Assembly (NCBI GenBank): GCA_030043175.1
Contig: JASHYD010000734.1
Coordinates: 1 to 9,131 of the forward strand
Source of the DNA: Xanthobacteraceae bacterium
Lineage (GTDB): Bacteria > Pseudomonadota > Alphaproteobacteria > Rhizobiales > Xanthobacteraceae
Direction: 5' to 3'
Length of the DNA: 9,131 nucleotides
The translations under genes and the position numbers were made by a program. A model generated the notes under the pieces. The model made no database searches and was not told where the DNA came from. It saw nothing but the letters and a program-made list of their open reading frames with translations. Every line of letters begins with the position of its first letter. Position 1 is the first letter of the stretch. Of the stretch, positions 1 through 6,536 are shown in pieces.

Positions 1-99
1 TTTTCAGGATAATGCGGGCGCTGCTGCGCGAACGCCAGCGATTTGAGCGGCGGCGGAATTGCGGTATTGTTGGCAGCGTGCGGCGGTAGGGAGCAATTC

Positions 100-984
100 A
101 TGAGCCGGGGACGCCAATTCCGAGATCTGTTGCGGCGCGACCGCCTGATCATCGCGCCCGGCGCCTATGATTGCATAACGGCGCGGTCAATCGCGCACGC
201 CGATTTCCCGGCAGTCTACATGACCGGCGCCGGGACCGCAGCGACGCTCGGCTATCCTGATTACGGCCTCCTCACCATGTCGGAGATGGCTGACAATGCG
301 GACCGCATCGCCGCGGCGGTTGAACTGCCGGTCATTGCCGACGCTGATACGGGCTACGGCAACGAACTCAATGCGACGCGCACGGTACGCGAATACGAAC
401 GCAGGGGCGTCGCCGGCCTTCACATCGAGGATCAAGGTTTCCCGAAAAAGTGCGGGCATCTCGACAATAAGGCAGTCGTATCCCTCGACGAATATCTGGC
501 GAAAATCCGGGCGGCAGTGGCGGCGAAACGCGATCCGGATTTCTTCATCATCGCGCGTACAGACAGCCGCGCCGTGCTCGGCTTTCCGGAAGCCGTCCGC
601 CGCGCCAACGCGGCGCTTGCGGCGGGCGCCGACATGGCTTTCGTCGAGGCGCCCCAGACGCTTGAAGAGGTCGCAGCTGTGCCGCGCCTCGTCAATGGCC
701 CGTGTCTTCTCAACGTGGTTTGGCGCGGCAAGACCCCGGAACTGGCGTTCGATAATGCCGAACGCATGGGTTATCGGCTGGCGATCGTGCCGGGCATGCT
801 GTTCAAAACCGTTATCTCAGCCTGCGACGCGACGCTGTCGGAACTGCGCCGCAGCGGCCGCCACCCGGTTCCGGTGCACAGCATGACGGTGCGCGACGCG
901 TTCCAGCGCGTCGGCGCCGACGAGTGGGATGCGATCAGTGATCGCTTCGGTGTGGTCAAGTCCCCGCCAGCCGCAGCCGAGTAG
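100..984 (+). CDS. Isocitrate lyase/PEP mutase-family C-C lyase (2,3-dimethylmalate lyase or methylisocitrate lyase-like)
   Basis: A 294-residue cytosolic enzyme of the isocitrate lyase/PEP mutase superfamily, whose lyases split a 2-hydroxy-dicarboxylate by retro-aldol cleavage into a 2-oxoacid and a carboxylic acid. Visible motifs are the Mg-binding DADTGYGN (about residues 81-88), IED (109-111), the catalytic-cysteine loop KKCGH (116-120, Cys118) and ARTD (152-155). The KKCGH cysteine marks a lyase rather than a PEP mutase or hydrolase. Length fits methylisocitrate, 2,3-dimethylmalate or oxaloacetate-type members (about 290). The ATG at 100 is chosen because GGGAG at 89-93 precedes it and homology starts there; an upstream TTG at 43 adds only low-complexity sequence. 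It is the first visible gene of a seven-gene operon, 9 bases before the large hydro-lyase subunit. That neighbour favours a 2,3-dimethylmalate or other alkylmalate substrate, which is inference. The family call is secure; the substrate is unknown. Confidence 0.9.
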   Translation: MSRGRQFRDLLRRDRLIIAPGAYDCITARSIAHADFPAVYMTGAGTAATLGYPDYGLLTMSEMADNADRIAAAVELPVIADADTGYGNELNATRTVREYERRGVAGLHIEDQGFPKKCGHLDNKAVVSLDEYLAKIRAAVAAKRDPDFFIIARTDSRAVLGFPEAVRRANAALAAGADMAFVEAPQTLEEVAAVPRLVNGPCLLNVVWRGKTPELAFDNAERMGYRLAIVPGMLFKTVISACDATLSELRRSGRHPVPVHSMTVRDAFQRVGADEWDAISDRFGVVKSPPAAAE

Positions 985-993
985 GTAGCTTCA

Positions 994-2403
994 ATGGCCA
1001 GGCCGGCAACGTTGTTCGACAAGATCTGGTCGTCTCATGCCATCCTGGTTCGCCCCGATGGCGCTACGCTCCTGCACGTCGACCGCCATTTCGTCCACGA
1101 CGGCTCGGGCAATGCGTTTCGTATGCTCAAGGAGAAGGGCCTGCCGGTGCGGCGGCCAGACCGGACCTTCGCGACGCCCGATCACTACGTCTCGACGCTG
1201 AGCCACGATCTTGCTTCCATCACCGAGTCGCACCGCCGCGGTGTGGTCGAGGAGCTGGAGACGAATGCGAAGGCTGCGGCGCTGACACTGTTCGGGCTTA
1301 ACGACCGGCGGCAAGGAATCGTGCACGTCGTCGGGCCGGAGCAGGGGCTCAGCCAGCCCGGCATGGTGATCGTGTGCGGCGACAGTCACACCGCGACCCA
1401 CGGCGCGCTCGGCGCGCTTTCGTTCGGCATCGGCGCCTCCGAGGTCGGTCACGTGCTGGCGACCCAGACCCTGTGGCAGCGCAAGCCGAGGAATATGCAG
1501 ATTGTGGTCAATGGCACGCTCGCCCCCGGTGTGCATGCCAAGGACGTGATCCTCGCCGTCATCGCGCGAATCGGGGCCGCGGGCGGCGTCGGCCACGTCA
1601 TCGAATATGCTGGCTCGACCATCCGGGCGATGGGAATAGAAGCCCGGTTGACGATCTGCAACATGTCGATCGAGGCCGGCGCCCGTGCCGGCATGGTGGC
1701 GCCCGACGACACCACCTTTTCGTATCTGCACGGCCGGCCCTACGCCCCCAAGGGCGCCGCGTGGGAGGCGGCACTCGCTTATTGGGCCTCGCTGGGTTCC
1801 GATCCGGACGCGCAATTCGATTGCGAGACACACCTCGATGCGGCGGACATCGCCCCCATGGTGACCTGGGGGACGAGCCCCGAGGCGGCAGCTTCGATCA
1901 CCGCGCGGGTTCCCGATCCCGCAAGCGCACCTGATGCGGCGCGGCGCGACAGCATGCAGCGAGCCTTGGCCTATATGGACTTGCGGCCCGGGACACCGCT
2001 CACCGAAATCGCCATCGACCGGGTGTTCATCGGCTCGTGTACCAACGGCCGTATCGAGGATCTGCGCGCCGCCGCGAAGGTGCTCGAGGGCCGCCGCGCG
2101 GTCGTTCCGGCCTTGGCGGTGCCGGGCTCGGGCCTCGTGAAGGCGCAGGCCGAGACGGAGGGCCTCGATGGCATCTTCAAGCGTGCTGGTTTTGAATGGC
2201 GCCAATCAGGCTGCTCGATGTGCGTCGGGATGAATGGCGACCTCGTCGCCCCCGGCGAACGCTGCGCCTCGACGTCCAACCGCAACTTCGTCGGCCGTCA
2301 GGGCAAAGGCGCCCGTACCCATTTGATGAGCCCGGCGATGGCCGCGGCCGCCGCCATCACCGGCAAGCTCACCGATGTCCGTCAAATTCCGATGAGTCCG
2401 TGA
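994..2403 (+). CDS. LeuC-type hydro-lyase large subunit (3-isopropylmalate/dimethylmaleate dehydratase-like)
   Basis: A 469-residue large subunit of the aconitase/isopropylmalate isomerase superfamily, full length for proteobacterial LeuC. Three cysteines that should bind a 4Fe-4S cluster are present: Cys349 in GSCTNGR, and Cys407 and Cys410 in SGCSMC. Other hallmarks are [11 protein letters not shown] (128-138), [10 protein letters not shown] (287-296) and CASTSNRNF (424-432). Such enzymes dehydrate and rehydrate a hydroxy-dicarboxylate together with the small subunit encoded next. Two sites differ from the leucine-pathway LeuC I remember: PDHYVST (62-68) against PDHNVPT, and SCTNGR against SCTNSR. 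No leuA or leuB is nearby. I therefore infer a catabolic paralogue, perhaps a dimethylmaleate- or citraconate-type hydratase, but housekeeping LeuC cannot be excluded. It starts at ATG 994 after a weak AGGTAG site. Its TGA shares one base with the next gene's ATG. Confidence 0.9.
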   Translation: MARPATLFDKIWSSHAILVRPDGATLLHVDRHFVHDGSGNAFRMLKEKGLPVRRPDRTFATPDHYVSTLSHDLASITESHRRGVVEELETNAKAAALTLFGLNDRRQGIVHVVGPEQGLSQPGMVIVCGDSHTATHGALGALSFGIGASEVGHVLATQTLWQRKPRNMQIVVNGTLAPGVHAKDVILAVIARIGAAGGVGHVIEYAGSTIRAMGIEARLTICNMSIEAGARAGMVAPDDTTFSYLHGRPYAPKGAAWEAALAYWASLGSDPDAQFDCETHLDAADIAPMVTWGTSPEAAASITARVPDPASAPDAARRDSMQRALAYMDLRPGTPLTEIAIDRVFIGSCTNGRIEDLRAAAKVLEGRRAVVPALAVPGSGLVKAQAETEGLDGIFKRAGFEWRQSGCSMCVGMNGDLVAPGERCASTSNRNFVGRQGKGARTHLMSPAMAAAAAITGKLTDVRQIPMSP

Positions 2404-3008
2404 TGGAACCTTTTCGTCGCCTTGACGCTGCGGCGGTGCCGCTCGGCGTAGCGAACATCGACACCGACCAGATCATCCCGGCGCGTTTCCTGTGGCGCAA
2501 GCGCCGCGACGGCTTCGCACATTTGCTGTTCCACGATCTTCGTTTCAATGATGACGGCGCGCCCAAGCCTGATTTCGTGCTCAACCGGGACGTCTACCGG
2601 GACGCCCGCATTCTCGTCGCCGACCGCAATTTCGGCTGTGGGTCGTCGCGCGAGCATGCCGTGTGGGCGCTCTACGATTACGGCATCCGCGCCGTGCTGG
2701 CGTCAAGTTTCGGCGACATCTTTTTCAACAACAGCTTCCAGAATGGCTTGTTGCCGGTGGTGTTGCCGGTCGAGCGGGTTGCGGCGCTGCGCGGCGTGCT
2801 GGAGCGGTCGCCCGGAAGCGCCCTCGCCATCGATCTCCCACTACAGACGGTGACCGGACCTGACGGTATCACTGACCCGTTTGAAATCGATCCGTTCCGC
2901 AGGGAGTGCCTGCTCGCCGGCACGGACGACATTTCGTTTACGCTCGGCTACCGCGACCGCATCGCCGAATTCGAGACTGCCTATGAAGCCAAGCTTCGTT
3001 GGCTGTAG
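2403..3008 (+). CDS. LeuD-type hydro-lyase small subunit (isopropylmalate dehydratase-like)
   Basis: A 201-residue small (swivel-domain) subunit, the usual LeuD length. It carries the LeuD signatures NIDTDQIIPARFL (18-30) and NFGCGSSREHAVWAL (76-90), plus FGDIFFNNSFQNGLLP (103-118), which line the substrate side of the active site shared with the large subunit. The frame stays open far upstream into the large-subunit gene, but that extension is arginine-rich shadow sequence. The ATG at 2403 is the real start because LeuD homology begins within a few residues and TGATG overlaps the preceding stop, which implies translational coupling and 1:1 synthesis. With the large subunit it should form a heterodimeric Fe-S hydro-lyase. 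Family assignment is secure. Whether the substrate is isopropylmalate or another alkylmalate is not shown by the sequence; the lyase upstream suggests the latter. Confidence 0.93.
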   Translation: MEPFRRLDAAAVPLGVANIDTDQIIPARFLWRKRRDGFAHLLFHDLRFNDDGAPKPDFVLNRDVYRDARILVADRNFGCGSSREHAVWALYDYGIRAVLASSFGDIFFNNSFQNGLLPVVLPVERVAALRGVLERSPGSALAIDLPLQTVTGPDGITDPFEIDPFRRECLLAGTDDISFTLGYRDRIAEFETAYEAKLRWL

Positions 3009-3046
3009 AGGGGCAAGAATCGCGGCGCAGGAAGAGGGAGCACGAA

Positions 3047-4021
3047 ATGCGGCGGCGGACCTTCATCAGTCTGGCGGGTGGCGTCCTGGCCTCGTTGCGT
3101 GCGCCGCGCATTGCCGGCGCGCAGGCATATCCCACCCGGCCCGTAACCCTCGTCATCCCGTTTCCGCCCGGCGGCGGCAACGATGCGCTGGGGCGCATGG
3201 TGGCGGACAAAATGAGCAAATCGCTGGGCCAGCAGATCGTGGTGGAAAATCGCGGCGGTGCCGGCGGCACCATCGCGACGCGGGCGGTCGCCCGCAGCGC
3301 GCCCGACGGCTACACCATCCTGCTCGCCTATACCGGAACGCTCGCCATCAACCCGAGCCTCTATACTAATCCGGGATACGATCCGCGCAGGGACTTTGCG
3401 GCGATTGGACTGATCGCGGGGCTGCCGAGCGTGCTGGTGGTGCATCCAATGCTGCCAGTCCGCTCGGTTGCGGAATTGATCGCGTTCGCCAAGGCGCGGC
3501 CGGGCCGCATCGACTACGCGTTCGTTCCCGGCACCGTGGGGCACATCACCACCGAGCTGTTCGCCAACACCGCCGGAATCGATTTCACGCGCATCCCCTA
3601 TAAAGGCAACGGCCCCGCCATGACGGATCTCCTCGGCGGCCACGTGGCGATGATGTTTCTTTCGATTCTGCCGGTGCTGGAGCATGTGCGGGCCGGCACG
3701 TTAAACGCGCTCGCGGTGACAAGTGCGGCGCGCTCGGAACTGCTCCCCGAGGTGCCGACCATTGCGCAAGCCGGCCTCCCGGGCTTTTCCGCCGTCATTC
3801 ACTACGGCCTGTTAGCGCCGCTCGGGACCGCGCGTGAGGTCATCGGCGAGTTGAACATCGCCCTCAGAGACGGACTTTCGGCGGACGACGTGCGGGCGCG
3901 GCTCGCCGCCGAAGGCGCGGTGCCCCTGGCCGGCACGCCCGCCGACTATGCGGCCGATATCGACGCCGAGGAGACCAGATGGGGCGCGCTGGTGCGCAAG
4001 CTCAATCTGAAGGTGGAATGA
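3047..4021 (+). CDS. Tripartite tricarboxylate transporter-type periplasmic binding protein (Bug/TctC family)
   Basis: A 324-residue extracytoplasmic solute-binding protein. The N-terminus, MRRRTFISLAGG, has a twin-arginine-like motif and a hydrophobic stretch; cleavage is likely near AGAQA, about residue 27. The mature part opens with the Bug-family signature YPTRPVTLVIPFPPGG (28-43) and continues with VVENRGGAGG (65-74), PDGYTIL (86-92) and IPYKGNGPAMTDLLGG (roughly residues 183-198). Family members bind carboxylates such as citrate, nicotinate or glutamate. No TctA or TctB membrane gene is visible, so it is an orphan binding protein, as is common in this family, and would need a permease encoded elsewhere. 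The ATG at 3047 is chosen because GAGGGAG (3034-3040) sits six bases upstream and the signal peptide starts there. Its TGA overlaps the next gene by four bases (ATGA). Its position suggests it captures the substrate that the surrounding enzymes process. Confidence 0.92.
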   Translation: MRRRTFISLAGGVLASLRAPRIAGAQAYPTRPVTLVIPFPPGGGNDALGRMVADKMSKSLGQQIVVENRGGAGGTIATRAVARSAPDGYTILLAYTGTLAINPSLYTNPGYDPRRDFAAIGLIAGLPSVLVVHPMLPVRSVAELIAFAKARPGRIDYAFVPGTVGHITTELFANTAGIDFTRIPYKGNGPAMTDLLGGHVAMMFLSILPVLEHVRAGTLNALAVTSAARSELLPEVPTIAQAGLPGFSAVIHYGLLAPLGTAREVIGELNIALRDGLSADDVRARLAAEGAVPLAGTPADYAADIDAEETRWGALVRKLNLKVE

Positions 4022-5112
4022 AAATTGCTGTGGTGGGCGGAGGCGCGGGAGGCGCTGCGGCTGTTGCAGAGCTCGTATCCGCCGGTCATGACGTGAGGTT
4101 GTGGACCCGCTCTCAAGAAACGCTTGCCCCTTTTCAGGAACAAGGCGGTGTCGCCTTCGACGGCATAATGGGATGCGGCCTGGTAAGGCCGAGCGTGATG
4201 ACGTGCGATCTGGCGGAAGCGACAGATGCCGCCGGCCTGGTTCTTTTCTGCGTGCCGACCCAGGCGCACCAGGACGTCGCAGATGCCCTGGCGCGAATCG
4301 GATCGGACGTGCCGATCGTGCTCAATCCCGGGCACACAGGCGGTGCGCTGGAAGTTCGACAAACGTTCATCAGCAACGAACGCCGCCCGCCGCCGATCGC
4401 CGAGTTTTCCACACTGACCTACGTGGCGCGCAAATACACTCAGGCGCGTGTGACCATCACCGGTAAAGCAAGAGCCGTACGTCTTGCGGCAATGCCCGGT
4501 GGTGAAAGGGCGGGGGAATTGGCCAAGCAGCTCTTTCCCGCCGCCAAGCCCGCCTCCGACGTTTTGGCCTGCGATCTTGCCAACGTGAACATGGTTTTGC
4601 ATATCCCCGGCGCGGTCCTTGGCGCGGCCTGGGTGGAAGCGACCGGCGGCGAGTTCACGTTCTATGTCCAAGCCATGACGGGAGGCGTGGCGCGTGTGAT
4701 GCGCGCATTGGATGACGAGCGACGGTCCGTCGGCCGTGTCTTTAATCACGAATTGCCCGCGTTAACGGCGGAAATGCAGGCCATCGGCACGGTAGAGGAA
4801 TCGACGACTGACATCGATGATTTTGTTTCAGCGATTTCCTCCGGGGAGGCCAACCGGCGCATCAAGGCTCCGAATTCCCTGCAACACCGCTATTATCGGG
4901 AAGACTTCTGCTATGGGCTCTTGCCTTTCACCGTTCTCGCCAGGATAGGCGGCATCGACGTTCCGGTCGCAAAGTCGCTGCTGCAGATTGGTCAAGTGCT
5001 GCTCGGCTTCGATCTTGCGTCCGCGGGTCGGACCGCCGAACGGATGGGCATCGCGGACTTGGATCGCGGCGGTCTGTTGAGACTTGTTGGAGCACAATGT
5101 AATGACGACTGA
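4018..5112 (+). CDS. NAD(P)-dependent opine/octopine dehydrogenase-family protein
   Basis: A 364-residue oxidoreductase. The N-terminal Rossmann domain begins MKIAVVGGGAGG with a G-x-G-x-x-G nucleotide loop at residues 7-12, and LVLFCVPTQAH (75-84) closes the domain. NPGHTGG (103-109) resembles the conserved NPGH segment of opine dehydrogenases. The C-terminal octopine-dehydrogenase domain has NVNMVLHIPG (189-198, with His195 as the likely catalytic histidine) and HRYYREDFCYGL (290-301). Opine dehydrogenases join an amino acid to a 2-oxoacid by reductive amination, or run in reverse; some relatives act on simpler hydroxy or keto acids. The ATG at 4018 overlaps the previous stop as ATGA with GGTGG just upstream, so the longer open frame is not the start. 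Its end overlaps the next gene by 11 bases. The family is well supported; substrate and reaction direction are unknown. Confidence 0.85.
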   Translation: MKIAVVGGGAGGAAAVAELVSAGHDVRLWTRSQETLAPFQEQGGVAFDGIMGCGLVRPSVMTCDLAEATDAAGLVLFCVPTQAHQDVADALARIGSDVPIVLNPGHTGGALEVRQTFISNERRPPPIAEFSTLTYVARKYTQARVTITGKARAVRLAAMPGGERAGELAKQLFPAAKPASDVLACDLANVNMVLHIPGAVLGAAWVEATGGEFTFYVQAMTGGVARVMRALDDERRSVGRVFNHELPALTAEMQAIGTVEESTTDIDDFVSAISSGEANRRIKAPNSLQHRYYREDFCYGLLPFTVLARIGGIDVPVAKSLLQIGQVLLGFDLASAGRTAERMGIADLDRGGLLRLVGAQCNDD

Positions 5113-6013
5113 AGCGCCGGTGGTTGACTGGAAGAGCTTGCGCATCGGGATGCTCGGCGGCGACAGGCGTGAGCAGGAAATCGCGCGGCGCGCCGCGGCT
5201 ACCGGCGCCGACGTGCGAGTGCATGGGTTTCCGTGGCCGCAGGGCGGCATTCCCGGCGTCGCGTATCTGAGCGATCCGGCTGCCGTGCTTGACAATGCGA
5301 AATTCGCGCTGTTTCCGATCCCCGGGATATCGGCGACGGGGGCATTGTTTGCGCCGGCAGCTGAAAAGCCCATAATCCCTGATCGAGCGTTGCTATCGCG
5401 GATGGCCGTGCCCGCTCACATCATTCTCGGCTGGGCCGATAAAAACCTCAAAGTGCATGCTGATGCACTATCGATCAGGTTGCATGAATATGAGTGGGAC
5501 CGCAGCTTGATGCTGCAGCGCACGCCCGCAATCGTCGAAGGTCTTTTGAAGATTGTCATCGAAAACACCGACATCACCATCCATGGCGCAAACGCCTGTG
5601 TGGTCGGACAGGGCACGATTGGCGCGGTGTTGACGCGCTACCTCGTCGCAGTTGGCGCGCGCACCGCCGTCGTCGCAAGGAATCCCGAGCAGCGCGCTGC
5701 GGCGTTCGTCGCCGGGGCGACGCCGCACAGATTCGAAGAACTGCCCGATATTGCTTCTCGCCTTGACCTGCTGTTCTCGACAGTCCCGGCCCGCGTCGTC
5801 GGCGAGACTGCGTTGTCTCGGCTCAAGCGATCGGCACTCATCGTAGACTTAGCCGCGCCGCCTGGCGGCGTCGATTTCGATTGTGCAAACCAGCTCGGCC
5901 TGAAGGCGATCTGGGGCCGCGGATTGGGCAGCCGCGCGCCGGTCACGGTCGGCGCAAGCCAGTGGGGCGGCATTCGCGAGCGGATTGAGAAAATATTACT
6001 GGAGGAATCGTAA
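5102..6013 (+). CDS. Dipicolinate synthase subunit A (DpsA/SpoVFA)-like NAD(P)-binding protein
   Basis: A 303-residue protein that closely follows the layout of Bacillus DpsA (SpoVFA). An N-terminal domain opens RIGMLGGDRREQEIARR (14-30), like the GGDARQLEI start of DpsA. Then come RTPAIVEG (140-147), ENTDITIHG (154-162), a Rossmann loop VVGQGTIG (167-174) and DLAAPPGGVDF (249-259), matching DLASRPGGTDF in DpsA. In sporulating Firmicutes, DpsA with flavoprotein DpsB makes dipicolinate from a lysine-pathway intermediate. No DpsB, no sporulation genes and a Gram-negative setting make that role unlikely here; an NAD(P)-linked dehydrogenase on a related cyclic imine or dicarboxylate is a reasonable guess. 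The ATG at 5102 is chosen for GGAG at 5089-5092 (nine-base spacing) and the short overlap with the gene before; TTG codons at 5084 or 5087 are alternatives. Family similarity is strong, function unknown. Confidence 0.82.
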   Translation: MTTEAPVVDWKSLRIGMLGGDRREQEIARRAAATGADVRVHGFPWPQGGIPGVAYLSDPAAVLDNAKFALFPIPGISATGALFAPAAEKPIIPDRALLSRMAVPAHIILGWADKNLKVHADALSIRLHEYEWDRSLMLQRTPAIVEGLLKIVIENTDITIHGANACVVGQGTIGAVLTRYLVAVGARTAVVARNPEQRAAAFVAGATPHRFEELPDIASRLDLLFSTVPARVVGETALSRLKRSALIVDLAAPPGGVDFDCANQLGLKAIWGRGLGSRAPVTVGASQWGGIRERIEKILLEES

Positions 6014-6205
6014 ATGCCTGTCGTAACGGTACAGATGTGGACGGGGCGGACGCAGACACAGAAAAAGGCGCTGGTCCGCGCGATCACGGACGCGATGGTC
6101 GAGCATGCTGGGGCAAAGCCGGCGAACCTGCATGTCATCATTCAGGAGGTGCCGAAGGAAAACTGGGCTCTCGCCGGCGTACTGGGCGACGAAAGGAATG
6201 ATTAG
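6014..6205 (+). CDS. 4-oxalocrotonate tautomerase-family small protein
   Basis: A 63-residue protein of the tautomerase superfamily. After removal of the initiator Met it starts PVVTVQMWTGRT, giving the N-terminal catalytic Pro1 and Arg11 of 4-oxalocrotonate tautomerase. The C-terminal VPKENWALAG (45-54, counted from Pro1) is typical, with Trp50 at the usual Phe/Trp site. The usual second arginine (Arg39) is His39, so the substrate probably differs from 2-hydroxymuconate. Members interconvert enol and keto forms of 2-oxoacids and form oligomers. The ATG follows the previous stop directly and GGAGG at 6001-6005 is a strong ribosome site. It is the last gene of the operon; transcription from the other side converges on the 330-base gap behind it. 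It would make sense as a step that delivers a keto acid to, or takes an enol from, the lyase or dehydrogenases. Family confidence is high; role is inferred. Confidence 0.9.
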   Translation: MPVVTVQMWTGRTQTQKKALVRAITDAMVEHAGAKPANLHVIIQEVPKENWALAGVLGDERND

Positions 6206-6536
6206 CCTAGGAGCCCGATCACTACCTGTCGAAAACCTTCTGTCGATTGCGAAGAAATCCTTATTTTGACAGCATATCATCGCATGTTCTGTCTTTCTCT
6301 ACCGGAAATCTGCCTGGCGCAACCAAAGTCAGGTGTGGGGCCCAGGTCTGCGCCGAGGGTACGACCGCCGTTGAATGCATGAGGGCCTCGGTAGGTCCGA
6401 TCGCGAGTCGCAACCGCAGCGTACAACGATCTTCGGGGGTGCGTGGAAGGAGCCGCGAGTTCCGGAACTGGCCCATGCGTTTGCTCGCCAGCATCCGACC
6501 GTAAGTTATCGGGGGTAAGCGTCTCGTTCGGCCGCA
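6206..6536. other. Intergenic gap between convergent units, with a possible gene remnant
   Basis: This 331-base gap separates the plus-strand operon from the minus-strand methyltransferase. I see no convincing rho-independent terminator: a CTTC/GAAG stem (6237-6240 and 6251-6254) followed by an AT-rich stretch is only four pairs. A minus-strand open frame, ATG 6494 to stop 6261 (77 codons), continues in the same frame after the methyltransferase stop and encodes WAPHLTLVAPGRF, whose HLTL fits the H-x-T-x motif of 2H phosphoesterases (LigT-like). A second frame starts at ATG 6537, sharing one base with the methyltransferase stop, but is not convincing. I do not call either a gene. Confidence 0.5.

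Noticed and set aside
43..99. Upstream TTG extension of the lyase gene, which would give a lipobox-like LLAACGG near the N-terminus.
   Set aside because: The lyase is a cytosolic enzyme family, homology starts at the ATG at 100, and GGGAG at 89-93 fits that start.
991..2205. A 404-codon minus-strand open frame opposite the large hydro-lyase subunit.
   Set aside because: It is the antisense shadow of a clearly conserved gene; the translation is His/Arg/Gly-rich with no domain.
2981..3685. Long minus-strand frame opposite the binding-protein gene.
   Set aside because: Antisense shadow in GC-rich DNA; the plus-strand product is a well-conserved family with a ribosome site and signal peptide.
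3946..4749. A 267-codon minus-strand frame opposite the opine dehydrogenase-like gene.
   Set aside because: No recognisable motif; the plus-strand gene has the nucleotide-binding loop and overlaps its neighbours in operon fashion.
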